A stretch of 64,000 nt of DNA, taken from contig QPMI01000420.1 of the NCBI GenBank assembly GCA_004431415.1, forward strand, positions 248,001-312,000. Reading direction: 5' to 3'. Positions 32,650 to 46,200 of the stretch are shown here, one piece after another. The DNA comes from Cyanophora paradoxa (Eukaryota > Glaucocystophyceae > Cyanophorales > Cyanophoraceae). How positions within the stretch are numbered: the stretch's first letter is position 1; each line of letters starts with the position of its first letter. Position numbers and translations under genes: made by a program. The notes under the pieces were generated by a model. The model was not told where the DNA came from and made no database searches. It saw nothing but the letters and a program-made list of their open reading frames with translations.

Positions 32650-34195
32650 TTTCTCAGGGCTTGGATGCAGGCGCGGGGCCCGCCCTGGGGAGGCCGGGCG
32701 TGCCACGGTGGTTCCTCGCGATCGGGCCCGGCCCATCATTCTCTGATGACCCCCTCACTCCCTCGAGGCGATTCTTCTGTGTCGCGCCCGGCGTCCCCGG
32801 CTCACCTTATATAAACTGAATCCCAATGTAATCGATGTTGGTTCTCAGGGCTCGGATGCAGGCGCGGGGCCCGCCCTGGGGAGGACGGGCGTGGTTCCGC
32901 GGGCCCATCATTCTCAGGTGCCCCCCTCACTCCCTCGAGGCGATTCTTCTGTGTCGTGCCCGGCGTCCCCGGCTCACCTTATATAAACTGAATCCCAATG
33001 TAATAGATGTTGTGTCTCAGGGCTCGGATGCAGGCGCGGGGCCCGCCCTGGGGAGGACGGGCGTGGTTCCGCGGGCCCATCATTCTCAGGTGCCCCCCTC
33101 ACTCCCTCGAGGCGATTCTTCTGTGTCGCCCCCGGCGTCCCCGGCTCACCTTATATAAACTGAATCCCAATGTAATAGATGTTGTGTCTCAGGGCTCGGA
33201 TGCAGGCGCGGGGCCCGCCCTGGGGAGGACGGGCGTGGTTCCGCGGGCCCATCATTCTCAGGTGCCCCTCTTACTCCCTCGAGGCGATTCTTCTGTGTCG
33301 TGCCCGGCGTCCCCGGCTCACCTTATATAAACTGAATCCCAATGTAATCGATGTTGGTTCTCAGGGCTCGGATGCAGGCGCGGGGCCCGCCCTGGGGAGG
33401 ACGGGCGTGGTTCCGCGGGCCCATCATTCTCAGGTGCCCCTCTCACTCCCTCGAGGCGATTCTTCTGTGTCGCCCCCGGCGTCCCCGGCTCACCTTATAT
33501 AAACTGAATCCCAATGTAATAGATGTTGTGTCTCAGGGCTCGGATGCAGGCGCGGGGCCCGCCCTGGGGAGGACGGGCGTGGTTCCGCGGGCCCATCATT
33601 CTCAGGTGCCCCCCTCACTCCCTCGAGGCGATTCTTCTGTGTCGTGCCCGGCGTCCCCGGCTCACCTTATATAAACTGAATCCCAATGTAATAGATGTTG
33701 TGTCTCAGGGCTCGGATGCAGGCGCGGGGCCCGCCCTGGGGAGGACGGGCGTGGTTCCGCGGGCCCATCATTCTCAGGTGCCCCTCTCACTCCCTCGAGG
33801 CGATTCTTCTGTGTCGCCCCCGGCGTCCCCGGCTCACCTTATATAAACTGAATCCCAATGCAATCGATGTTGTGTCTCAGGGCTCGGATGCAGGCGCGGG
33901 GCCCGCCCTGGGGAGGACGGGCGTGGTTCCGCGGGCCCATCATTCTCAGGTGCCCCCCTCACTCCCTCGAGGCGATTCTTCTGTGTCGTGCCCGGCGTCC
34001 CCGGCTCACCTTATATAAACTGAATCCCAATGTAATCGATGTTGGTTCTCAGGGCTCGGATGCAGGCGCGGGGCCCGCCCTGGGGAGGACGGGCGTGGTT
34101 CCGCGGGCCCATCATTCTCAGGTGCCCCCCTCACTCCCTCGAGGCGATTCTTCTGTGTCGAGCCCGGCGGTGCCGGCCCCGGCTCACCTTATATC
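32650..34195. repeat. 172-bp satellite, nine units, alternating pattern
   Basis: Units begin near 32,662 and then every 172 bp (32,835, 33,007, 33,179, 33,351, 33,523, 33,695, 33,867, 34,039). Each contains CTCAGGGCTCGGATGCAGG, GGTTCCGCGGGCCCATCATT, CACTCCCTCGAGGCGATTCT and CTTATATAAACTGAATCCC. A diagnostic dinucleotide after GTGTCG alternates strictly TG/CC from unit 2 to unit 8, so the real period may be 344 bp. The first and last units are diverged, as expected for array edges. Confidence 0.97.
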
Positions 34196-34564
34196 AGAGT
34201 AATAGTACCAGCTTCTGGAATGCCCGAATGTATTTACTTTGCCTTCGCGGCCCGCTTTATAGCTAGCTATCTGTAGTGAATTCTGAATTTCGGGGGAAAT
34301 GTCAAAACCGGAAACCGGCGTGGCCCCGAATTCTCGCCGGAGTCTTTCCAAAATTCCGCCAGAATATTCGTGATTCTCGAGATTGTGCGCGAATTCGGGG
34401 GAAAATGTCAAAATCGGCAAACGCTTTGGCCCGGCCCCGAGTTCGAATTCTCTCCCAAAACTTTATCGCCGGCCTCGCTCGTCGCGATTTTTCGCTCTCG
34501 CTCTTCTGTATTTTTTGTATTTCTGTAGTGTGTGTGCTCGAGTGTGATTTTCAAGAAGGACAGG
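34196..34564. other. Spacer with a ~107-bp direct repeat
   Basis: GAATT(T)CGGGGGAAA(A)TGTCAAAA at about 34,284 recurs at about 34,391 and both are followed by GGCCC(C)GAATTC/GAGTTCGAATTC. The two half-units are diverged. No gene seen. Confidence 0.6.
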
Positions 34565-36140
34565 GATGCAAGGCGGGGTGCGCCGCGGCGGGGCGGGCGG
34601 GCAGGGCCGGCGCGGGGCGCGATCCGGCCTGCGCGCGGGCGTCAGCGCGGCTCGCGGCGGACGGGGGGCGGCGGGGGCGGCGCGGACCTGGCCTCAGCCC
34701 CGTCGGCGAGGCGGGGCGCGCCGCGGCGGGGCGGGGCGGCCAGGGGCCGGCGCGGGCGCGATCCGGCCTGCGCGCGGGCGTCAGCGCGGCTCGCGGCGGA
34801 CGGGGGGCGGCGGGGGCGGCGCGGACCTGGCCTCAGCCCCGTCGGCGAGGCGGGGCGCGCCGCGGCGGGGCGGGGCGGGCAGGGGCCGGCGCGGGGCGCG
34901 ATCCGGCCTGCGCGCGGGCGTCAGCGCGGCTCGCGGGGGCGGCGGGGCGGCGGGGGCGGCGCGGACCTGGCCTCAGCCCCGTCGGCGAGGCGGGCGCGCC
35001 GCGGCGGGGCGGGCGGCCAGGGGCCGGCGCGGGGCGTGATCCGGCCTGCGCGCGGGCGTCAGCGCGGCTCGCGGGGGACGGGGGGCGGCAGGGGCGGCGC
35101 GGACCTGGCCTCAGCCCCGTCGGCGAGGCGGGGCGCGCCGCGGCGGGGCGGGGCGGCCAGGGCCGGCGCGGGGCGCGATCCGGCCTGCGCGCGGGCGTCA
35201 GCGCGGCTCGCGGCGGACGGGGAGGCGGCGGGGGCGGCGCGGACCTGGCCTCAGCCCCGTCGGCGAGGCGGGGCGCGCCGCGGCGGGGCGGGGCGGGCAG
35301 GGGCCGGCGCGGGGCGCGATCCGGCCTGCGCGCGGGCGTCAGCGCGGCTCGCGGCGGGCGGGGGGCGGCGGGGCGGCGCGGACCTGGCCTCAGCCTCGTC
35401 GGCGAGGCGGGGCGCGCCGCGGCGGGGCGGGGCGGGCAGGGGCCGGCGCGGGGCGCGATCCGGCCTGCGCGCGGGCGTCAGCGCGGCTCGCGGCGGGCGG
35501 GGGGCGGCGGGGCGGCGCGGACCTGGCCTCAGCCCCGTCGGCGAGGCGGGGCGCGCCGCGGCGGGGCGGGCGGCCAGGGGCCGGCGCGGGGCGTGATCCG
35601 GCCTGCGCGCGGGCGTCAGCGCGGCTCGCGGGGGGCGGGGGGGCGGCAGGGGCGGCGCGGACCTGGCCTCAGCCCCGTCGGCGAGGCGGGGCGCGCCGCG
35701 GCGGGGCGGGGCGGGCAGGGGCCGGCGCGGGGCGCGATCCGGCCTGCGCGCGGGCGTCAGCGCGGCTCGCGGCGGACGGGGAGGCGGCGGGGGCGGCGCG
35801 GACCTGGCCTCAGCCTCGTCGGCGAGGCGGGGCGCGCCGCGGCGGGGCGGGGCGGGCAGGGGCCGGCGCGGGGCGCGATCCGGCCTGCGCGCGGGCGTCA
35901 GCGCGGCTCGCGGCGGGCGGGGGGCGGCGGGGCGGCGCGGACCTGGCCTCAGCCTCGTCGGCGAGGCGGGGCGCGCCGCGGCGGGGCGGGGCGGGCAGGG
36001 GCCGGCGCGGGGCGCGATCCGGCCTGCGCGCGGGCGTCAGCGCGGCTCGCGGCGGGCGGGGGGCGGCGGGGGCGGCGCGGACCTGGCCTCAGCCCCGTCG
36101 GCGAGGCTGGGCGCGCCGCGGCAGGGCGGGGCGGGCGGGG
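34565..36140. repeat. ~139-bp GC-rich minisatellite array B, eleven units
   Basis: The block GCGCGGACCTGGCCTCAGCC occurs eleven times (about 34,685, 34,825, 34,963, 35,101, 35,241, 35,380, 35,519, 35,660, 35,801, 35,939, 36,078). Each unit also has CGATCCGGCCTGCGCGCGGG and GTCAGCGCGGCTCGCGG. Units differ mostly by the length of G runs. Sequence differs from array A. Confidence 0.95.
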
Positions 36141-37284
36141 CATGATGTGCCTAGATAGCGCGCTATACAGCTATAGATAGTCGGCCAGCTGTCGGCTATA
36201 TAGCTCCAGTGAGCAACGTTAACTACCGCAGTATCACGAGCGCGCGCGGCTAGGCTAGGACGAAAGCACTTCTCCGAAGCTTTTGCATGTCTTCTGACGG
36301 GCTAGCTCGCGCGGAGCGACACGTTGTAGGGCGATCGTACTCGCGCCACTGGTGCCGGTGCGCGAGGGCACAGACAACGTTGAAACTGCTTCCAGAACAT
36401 AGCTGTCGCTACGCCTCGCCTCCTACGCCTCCGCTTCTATGCGCGACGGCGCCTGCTATCTCGAGCTGATTTCGGCGGGGGATAGCTCATTTCGGCATTC
36501 GCCGAAATCGTACCCGAAATAATTCTCGCTGTGCCCCGGCCCGCCGCCGCCGAGCCTGCAGGCGCGGGCGGCCCGCCTTAGGCTCTCGAGCTCATTGGAA
36601 GGAATTCGAGCTCATTGGAAGGAATCCGAGCGCGCAGGCACGGGCCTCCGCGCGATGCGGAGGCCAGCATCGGAAGCGACGTCGACGGCGCGGCCGTTGC
36701 GCATGCCGCGGCCGCGGCCGTGGCCGTCGACGTCGACGTCGACGTCGGCGCGCGTGGAGCCGACGCAGCAGCAAGACGCGAGCAAAGCGAGAACAGCGCA
36801 GGAGATTGACAGCTAGTGAGAGCAGGCGTACCGTAGAATACGTACGTGGTGGCAGTTTAATTTGGCCGCCGCGCGCGCTGGGCGGCGCCGGCCGGATCAA
36901 ATGTTCGTCAGTCCGAGCGGCGAGCGCTCGCGCAGCTACCGGTAGCAGCTAAAAGCGCAGCTGGCAGTGGCAAAGAGCGCATGCGCATGCGCAGGTGGAG
37001 AAATCCGCGAAAGGGCCGGAACGAGGGTACAGGGTTAAATCCAGCCAGCCACCCGCAACGCGAAGAGGCCGGGCGCTCGGCGAGCAGCTCGGTGTCGTCG
37101 GAAAGATCACAGCTACTGATAGATCGACCTTGCGCAATTGCCGCATCTTATCCAGACCTCCGAGTTGGCTGAACAATGGGCCCTCAGCTCGCGGGAGGGG
37201 GCGGCGGAGTCAGCGAGCGCTGAATCGCCGCTGGCAATGTTTCCTGCAAGCGGGAGGGCATAGTCGCGCTCGGAGAAGGCGGCG
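36141..37284. other. Upstream region of the giant receptor-like gene
   Basis: No gene recognised. Notable: 'ATTTCGGC' inverted pairs near 36,470-36,525 and a (GTCGAC)n palindromic tract GTCGACGTCGACGTCGACGT at 36,725-36,750. Promoter elements cannot be assigned with confidence. Confidence 0.4.
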
Positions 37285-40200
37285 ATGGGCGGCGCCCGAG
37301 CAGGACCGGTACCGCCCCGGCTGCAGCAGCGCCGCTGCAGAGCGGCCAGCGTTCAGCGCGCTAGTGTAGCGTGCAGAGGTGTACTATGTGCAGTCCAAAC
37401 GAGCGGGGCGCGGCTGGCGGCGCTCGTGGTCATCGTTCAATTGCAAGTGTTCACCGGCATCGAGCTGGCAGCCGGACAGGGAAGCGTGGATTTCAGCAGT
37501 CGGCAGTACACGCACCAGTACTGCCTGGGCACCCCGAATCAGGTGCGCGTCGGTCGCTGCACGGCGGCGTTCGGTGCTTTAATTTGATCGTCACGGAGGA
37601 TTGCCGCGCGAGCGCTCCTGAAGCTGCGCTCGAGCTCAAGGGCTCACACACGCTCTCCTCGCTGCGCAGTACATGAGCCAGAACCGCCATCTCGTCATCG
37701 ATACGCTGAGGCCGCTTCCGGTCTCCCAGGCGCCGGTCTTTCTAGAAGATAGCCCCCCGGACGTCGCCTACGGTCCGCTGCGGCTGCCCCGCCTCTCAGT
37801 CGCACGTCTTACGCGCCGCGCTCTGCTCTCTGCACAGGGCCGCACTGGAACGGCCCGTACACCTCCACGCCCAACGGGTGGACGCCTTTTGCACCTGGGC
37901 AGCCGTACTCGATCAACAGCCAACCCACATGCGCGTGGACCTTCGAGGCCCCCGCGGGAGTCACCACTGTGCGCTCTGCCCGGCCGCGCGACCCTCTCGC
38001 GCCCCTTACGAGCACCGGCCGCGGGCCGGGGTCGATCAGATCGTCGCCGGCGTGACGTACATCGATCTGGAGAGTCCGGGCGACTCTCTTGTCTTCGTGG
38101 ACATCACGGACAGCAATCCGACGGCGTGGCTCGCGGGGCCGAACCCGACCGACGTGAACCACCCGCCGGCGCTTCGGGTCGTCACGGGAAACGGGACGGT
38201 GCAGGCGATACAGATCAGCCGGCCCAGCAACTGGCCCCGCAGGCCGAAGCTCCTCGTGTACTGGATGATCGACTTTGACGTGCAGTTCGAAGGATGGGGA
38301 ATCTTCGTGCAAGCGGGTGCGGTGTCTCGATTTCTCTGTTCTAGATCTAGATCTGTAACCCTTGAGCTTCGCGCACGATTGACGTGTCGTACCCCTCCCC
38401 AGTCTCTTTCAACTGCAGACACAACATGACGACCAATCTGAACATGCCGAGTAACTACCTGCACGGTGCCGTACCCCCTCCACCTCCCCCCCTCCCTCAT
38501 TAAAATATTCCCCCGTCGCCCTTCCGCCCCCCCGTTCTCCCCTTCCGCCTCCCCCCTCCCCTCCCCGCCTTCCCCCCCCTGCCCTTACCCCCCGCCCCCC
38601 CCCCCCCCCCCGCGCCCTTCCCCTTTCCGCCCTTCCCCTCACCAGCCCCCCCCCCCCCCCCCCCCACCACCACTCTCCCCTCCTCTCCCTCCCCTTACCC
38701 ATCCCCCCGCGTTCCCCTCCCCCTGCCCTCCTGCCGCCCCCATTCCCTTCCCCTACTCCACCCTACCCCCCCCTCTCCAGTTTCCCCCACCCCTCCCCCC
38801 ACCCCCTCCATTGGCCACCCCAAGGCCACCCCATTCCACCCGTATAGCTGCTCCCTCCCCCTCCACCCCGCCGGCCCCCTCTCCTCATGATCATCGATAT
38901 CGCGTGTCCCGCTCACCGCCATGTCGTGATCATGATCAGGCGGGGCTGGCTACCCCGTCGTGACGGGGGGTGTCACGTGCCGTTGGGTCATCGACGTGAC
39001 GAGGACAGCCGGCGGGCCCCCCGACGGCATCGCTTTCCAGCTTCACAATGCCAGCCTGCAGCAGCAGGACAGCCTGACGGGTTCGAAATTTATCCTTCTC
39101 TCGCTGAAGGCTGTCCTCTCGCTTCGCAATTTGACTGATTCGAGTTCGCCCGCGCGCGATCCTTCAGTGTTCGACGGGGACAAGGAGTCGGCGCCGGTCC
39201 TCGCGCGCTTCTCGGGTACCGCCTCGAACGTGAACGTGACGACGTCGCGCACGCGGCTGCTCGTCGTGTACACGTCGACGCTCAACTCGACCATGCGCTT
39301 CAATGCTTCTTACGTCCGCTGTGAGCGACTCCCTGGCCGCCTGAACGGCTTTTCTGTTGGACTAGTACTGACCCGCCATCCAGTGACATGTCCCAGTTGC
39401 ATCAACGGCCAGTGCGTAAATGGGACGTGCGCCTGCAACGCGAACTTTACAGGCGCCCGCTGCAATGTCCCGACGCGTGCGTGCCCATCCCCGCCCCGAG
39501 TACCAGAATCCTGATCTAAACGCACGCGCGCCGCAGGTCTGGCGCCGCTTGTGGCTTCAAACTGGACTTGCGCTATAGACAACTACGGGACTAGGGACGG
39601 CTGCGACTGCGGCTGCGGCCTGCACGACCCGGATTGCGAGACGCCGGAGCCCCCCCAAGGCTGGTGTGCTGGAGGTCTTAACTCGTACCACGACGGTCCG
39701 AAGCCATTTCCCTTGCCCTCTTTCGAATGCGATCTAGATTAAGATCTCCTGAGCATATGCATGTGAGCGCCTCGAATTAATTATAACAGGGACGTGCGCC
39801 TACTGCCCACTGGCGCGCCCGACGTGGCCCGTCAACGGCGGCGGGGGAATCCCGTCGAGCTCGCCGACCGCGAACAACGTGGTCAGGCCTTTTTCGGCTT
39901 GTATGGGCGCTCCGTCTTAAATCCGCCTGACCTCTGGCGCAGCTGTATGTAAGCCCGCGCGGCACCGACGTGATCTGGTGCACGCAGTACCCCTGCGATA
40001 ACGGGTACTCGTGGAACAACCCCTTCCGAACGATCGCGGTCCGTGCCGGATTTCAAGATTTCAGCCTCTGCACGAGCCCTGCGGTGACGGCCGATCCCCG
40101 TCGAGCAGAAGGCTCTCTCGGCGGTGCAGACCTACTTGGCTGGGCAGGTAGTTTCTTTCCTAAACCTTCGGATGAATGAATAAGCATACGTACTAAATTC

Positions 40201-43200
40201 TGCCCTCGCCACGTTCTTTCTTTAGGGCTTCCCCGTCAACCGCTTCCGCATCGTCGTGCTCCCCGGGCGGTACACCGGCATCAGCAACCGGCGGCTCTCC
40301 TACCAGGCGAGATTCGTTGTAGCCTTCAAGATTGCTGCTCGGTGCATCTTATAATTATGATTACGCCCGGCCCGGGCTTGCGCTCGCAGGACAACAGCAT
40401 CGCCTACCTCCACCTGACGCTGATGGGCCTGTCGGGGCCCCTGTACACCATCCTCGACGCTGAGCGCCAGGTACGGCTATAGCTAGCTGCAGCCGACGTC
40501 GACGTCGGCGGCCGGGGCCTGGACAGAAGTTGAGCTCGCGCGACCCTTTGGCAGGGATGGCACCTGTACATGTCGACGCGGCTGCTGGGGACGAGCCACA
40601 TCACGGGGCTCGCCTTCGCGAACGCGCGGTACCTGACGCGCTCCCCGCGCACGATCAGCAACCAGGGCGCCTCCAGCTCGCCCGCCGGGTGCGCTTTGCT
40701 TTATTTCGAATTCACGGATGCGGATGCGTCTGGATTGTCCGCCACGCGATCGCGAGGCTCACGCGCTTGTTCTGTGTGTGCAGGGGCGCGATCCAGTGTG
40801 GTAATTGATTAGACCCACTTTCCCTTTTCAGATTCCTCCCATCAATGAAACGCTCCGACTTCGCAGGCGAGTGGCTGCTCAGCCCCAACCAGGACTTCGC
40901 CGGCTGCAACAACGTCGCGATCACGAACTGCCACTTCAGAAACAACGAGGCGAGCCACGCTTCTGTGTCTGGCTCATCGTGTATTTAATTTCCGCCTGGA
41001 TGACGTGTCGATTCTCAGGTGATCTGGAACGACGCCGCCACGGTCGGCTCTGGAACCGCCCTGTTCGGTCCGCTCGCAGCTTCCTGTCCTCTCTGGCGCT
41101 TAATTCAAATTCTGCTGTGCCCAGACATCGCATCGCTCGGGGGCGGCGATATCAACGCGGCTCTCGGCGGCGGGGCTGTCAACTTCGCTCTTGGGAAGTG
41201 CGTGCGGGCCGCATGATTGTAAATTACAGCCGCAGTCCTCTCTGAACCCTTTCGCAGGAACGTCACAATAAGCGACTCGCTGTTTATCAACAATAAGGGT
41301 GCGCTGATTTTCAACGTTATTTTTCAGAGCGTGTGCGCAACCGGCAGCTCCTTACGCGCATATCGAATATATCGTATTTCGCAGCGTCCCTCACGATCAG
41401 CGGATCGACGGACGCTGTGGGCGCCGCGAGCAACTCGACGGCCCGCAAGATCCACGGCGGCGCGGTCGCGCTGTACGACATCACCGACAGCATCGCAATC
41501 CTGCGCTCGAACTTCACGTCTTCCCGATCGGGTGCGCTGCTTTAAATTTGGATCCGAGTATACGTAACTAGAATGTCTGCATCGCCGGTTGATTTACTTT
41601 TGCATAGGTGCGTACGGGGGCGCTGTCTACGCCGTTCTTGCTCGGTCGCCGGGTCTGGCGACGACGGTGCGGGTCGAGGACTGCGCGTTCGACTCCAACA
41701 GCGCGCTCTCCGCCGGCGCGGGTCTCATGGTCCAGGGGGCCGGCACTGTCATCGGTGCGCATGCGAGTCGTGGCTTTGAACGCATGTGATGTATCCCGCG
41801 GCATGGGCAGTGAGGCGGACGTCGCTTCTCAACAACATCGCCCAATCTGCGAGCTACGCCGACTCCATTTCCGGCGGCGTTGGGCTCTGGGTCGGCGCGG
41901 GCCTCTCCGGCTTCGAGGGCGGTAGCGCTGGCAATAGGGGCAGTGTTACGTGAGCGCTTCTATCTTCTCTGATTTTCCTCTGCTTTTCCTCGGGCTGCTT
42001 TACAGCGGCTGATGCGTCGTCTGCAGCATCAGCGACAGCCTATTCTTCAACAACACGCACCTGCCGCTCGCTTCGCAGGTCGACGGCGGCGGCGGGGGCC
42101 TTCTCTCCACCGGCATGGACCGCGTCACTCTGTGAGACCGCTCGTGCAATCCTCTCGAGGCTCTCTTCGTCTTTCTGACCCGATTCGTTTCAGGCGGAAT
42201 GTTTCGTTCGTTCAGAACACGGTGGCCTCCGGAAGAGGCGGGGGCGCTCTAGTGATCAACGCTTCCCGCCTCTTGTGCGAATTATATATTTTCCCGCCCT
42301 AAAATTTCATCGTCGTCTTTCTATATATGCTGCTTGTGTGATGACCGCTTCCTGCTGCAGGATCGAGGCTTCGTCGTTCGCGAGCAACGCAGAGAGCGGA
42401 GGAACCGGAACCGACGGCGGCGGCGGCCTCGCGGCGCTCTCCGTGCTTCAGATGGCTCTCCAGAACATCTCGTTCACCGGCAACTCGGCGGACACCGGCG
42501 GCGCCGTCTGGGTGGGCTCCCGCTCGCCCCCGACGGAACGGTCCCACTCGGCGAACGTGTCCGGATGCGTATTCTCGGAGAACGAGTCGCGCACGGGCAT
42601 GGGAGGCGCGCTCTACGTCGCCGCCACCTCGCGCCCCGCCTACGTCGCCGTCGAGGACTCCATCTTCGAGTCCAACAGGGCCGTCACGAACGGGGGCGGC
42701 GTCACCATCCGCGGCCCCGCCACGTACGCGCAGCGCCTGAACTCCAGCTCGGCGTCGTTCGTTCGGACGCGCGTGGCTCGCAACGCCGCGGCGGGTGCGT
42801 CTAGATCTCTTTCGCTTCCTGGCTCGCTTTCGTGTGCATGAATTTGTCGTATGCAGCTAATGGGGGCGGCTTCTACATCGAGGGGCTTCTCTCGTTCTCG
42901 CTTTCAGACGGGAGCGTCATCTCGGAAAACCGCGCCAACACAGGCGCCGGGCTCGGTGCGCATGCGTCGCGGGCCGGGCGGCCTGCAGCTGGGTGGTCCA
43001 CTGACATGAAACCATGCGCAGCTTTCGTTACCAGCGCCGCATGCAGGGATCCGTCGGCTGAAGGCTGCCCGAGGCTGCGCGCCCGGCTCGACGGCGTCAA
43101 CATTTCCTCAAATAGAGCAGCTGATGGCGGCGGCATGTCTCTGGACGGATCGTGCGCCGTCGAGCTGATCGCCGTGCTTTCCGATGCAGAGCCTCCGCTG

Positions 43201-46200
43201 ATTATGCGCATGCGCAGGGGCCTGTCTCTCACGGCTGCGCGAAGCGCCCTCTTCGACAACGAAGCCAGACAACTCGGCGGGGGCCTGTACGCGGTCGACG
43301 TTGGCGCCTTGGCTCTCTCCTCCGTCTCCTTCGCTTCGAACGCCGCCTCGAACGGCGGAGGAGCTTTCATCACTTCGGATTGGCCTGTTTCTGTGCGTCT
43401 ATATTTTCCGCAACACGGTACGCGCGCGCGCCTGAGCTCATGCATTATAAACCGCAGTTCAAAATGCCCGGCGTGTCGTTCATCGGGAACTACGCCGAAG
43501 AGAATGGGGGCGGGCTTTTCATTTCCGGCGAGACCAGCGTGGAGCTGACCGGCGGGCAGCTCACCCAGAACACGGCGACCGCAAACGGGGTACGGAATCC
43601 TCTCGCCATCCGTCTACCATGGCCAGTGGGCCCTCCGGATCCTAAGCGAGAGTCTCGCAGGGGTTGGCTTACATCAAGAAGTCTAGCTGCCTTGCGCTTC
43701 TCAACCTGACCGTCACTTCCAATGCCGCCGACAACGGGGTACGATTTCCTCGAGGAAACTTTAATTTCTATTAAGCGCCGCGCGCCATCGAAATTGATCA
43801 CAACCATCCGCGCAGGGCACTTTCTTCCTCGACCAGCGCGCCTCCGTTCTGGCCGAGAACTGCAGCTTCGCGGACTCGCACGCCGCGTCGCTGGTCCGCG
43901 TCAATATATTAATCTTGCGTTCAGAAACTTTGCGCCGCAAGGGTTTCACGATTTGTACATGTTTCGCAGGGGGGCGTAGTATACGCCCAGCAGAGCTCCA
44001 GGGTCACCTTCCGGCGCGTCCGCGGCTCCGGCAACGACGCCGCGCAGGGCGGCGGGATCTACGCCAACCTCGGGCGGAGCGGCCTGCTGGAGCTGGAGGG
44101 CACGTCGTGGGACGGCAACGAGGCCGTAGGCGACGCCGGCGTCCTTTACCTGACGGGGACGGGCGGCCTCCAGGCGAGGGACTTCGTCGCCTCGGGCAAC
44201 CGAGCCGCCAGCGGCGCCGTCGGCATTGTCTCCGCTGAGGCGGACGCCTCTTTCTCCGGCTGCAGCGTCTTCGGCAACGTGGCCACGCAGTCGGACGGCG
44301 GTGCCTTCGTCGTCGAGCACCTCGCGTCGCTCTCGCTCTCCAACTGCAACCTCACCGGCAACGCGGCCCAGCTGAACGCCGGGGCGGTCCTCGCCACGGG
44401 CACGCAGCCGTCGCTCTCGCTCGTGAACGTGCAGGCGACGGGCAACACGGCGGGGCGGGGAGGAGGCGCACTCTCCATCACCGGCCTGTGCGCCGCGGCC
44501 ATAGTGGCAACCAACCTCTCGTCCAACACGGCGGGAATGTACGGCGGCTCGGTTTTCGTCTCCGGCGCCGCGGTCGCGTTCGTGGCCGTCCCGATGGACG
44601 ACAACGTCGCCACGTCCGGGTCGGGGGGCGCCGTGTTCGCCGAGCAGGCCACCACGAGCTTCACCGACGTCTCCCTAAAGGGCAACCGTGCCGGCGGCTC
44701 CGGCGGGTGCTCCAAGCCCTCTTTTATCCATTCATTTGCATCTCTTTTTCTCAAACATTCGTGATATCGCAGCGCGATTTACCTTGACGGCGGATCAGCG
44801 AATCTGACCGGCTCCTCCGTCGTGTTCAACCATGCCCTCTCGTTGGGCGGCGCCGTGCACCTGGACAACGCGGCCGTCCTCAGCGTGGCGCGCTCCGCGG
44901 TGTCGCAGAACGTGGCGTCCCAGGACGGCGGCGCCATCTCCGCCAACGCGCAGTCCAGGGTTCGCAAACTAATGCGTATACAGCTGATGACGCGAGAGAA
45001 ATTGGTATATTCTCGACTGACATGCAAATGCTCGCAGGTCGTCATCGAGCACTCGGATCTGACCAGGAACGAGGCTAAGCGTAACGGCGGCGCCGTCCTG
45101 GCGACCACGACGACGCTGACGGTGGTCGGGAGCGACCTCTCGGGCTCCAAGGCGGCCCGCGACGGCGGCTGCGTCGCGGCGCTCGGGTCGGACGTGACGG
45201 TCGCCTCGTCCAACCTCTCTGCGTGCGCGGCCATCAGCGGCGCGGGCGGCGCGATCCACGTGGAGGTTGGCTCCACTTTTCTCTCGCTTCGAATTCGTTG
45301 AAATACTGGTTTTCCGTTGATGCTGAGTGGCGAGCAGACGACGTCGCTGCGGGCGGAGGACGTGGACATGGCGCTCGGGTTCGCGGGCACGAACGGCGGC
45401 GGCGTCTCGGCCTACATGGCGGACGTCCGCATCCGCAACGCGACGCTCCGCGACTCCCGCTCCGGCCTCTCGGGCGGCGCCGTCTACTCCCGCATGACCG
45501 CCCTGGATGTCGAGGGATCGTCGCTGGACGGGTCCCGCGCCGGCGCAGACGGAGGTGCGCTCTCTTAAACAAATCTACAGGAAAGCGAATTAAAACTGTA
45601 ATTCAGGATGTGTTTACGTGGATGACGGAGGCGTGCGCCTCGCGGCCGCGACGCTCGCGCGCTGCTCCGCTGGAGGCCGCGGCGGAGCCCTCTTCGCCTC
45701 GCGGGCGGCGGTCAGGCTCGAGGCCTGCTCGGCTTCCGGCGCCAGCGCCGGCGCCGACGGCGGTGCCGTCGCGTCCATCGGCGCTCCTCTGACGGTTTCC
45801 GAGTGCGCTTTGAACTCTTCATTTTCTCCTTCAGCTTTCTGGTGATCGATATCGCGACCTGATTCGCCTTCGCAGCACTGTTTTCGCGGGCTCGAAGTCG
45901 GAGCGCGGGAGCGGCGGGGCGATCTGGAGCGACGGCGGGCAGGTCTCGATCGTGAGGTCGGACCTGTCGCAGAGCTCCGCGGGCGGCGGGCACGGCGGCG
46001 CGCTGTACGTCGCTTCGGGCGCGGCCGCTCTGGCGGCGTGCGACCTCTCGCGCTCGCGGGCGGCGGGCAAGGGCGGCGCGGCGTACTTCAAGAACGGGAC
46101 GGCGGCGCTGGAGGACGTGTCGGTGGCCGGGAGCGCGGCGGGCGAGTCGGGCGGCGGCGTGGAGGTCGAGGGCGTCGACGCCGGCGCGCCCTGCGCCCTC

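Noticed and set aside
32650-34195. CRISPR array
   Set aside because: Units are 172 bp and nearly identical throughout; there are no short repeats with unique spacers, and the context is eukaryotic.
32835-34202. Eight similar 107-114-codon plus-strand frames
   Set aside because: They are read from the 172-bp satellite. The period is not a multiple of three, so each frame restarts in every unit and runs through two units in different frames; nothing suggests translation.
31123-36180. Very long frames over the GC arrays (347-634 codons, both strands)
   Set aside because: Stop codons are simply absent in this GC composition; the repeats shift frame with G-run length and have no domain or splice logic.
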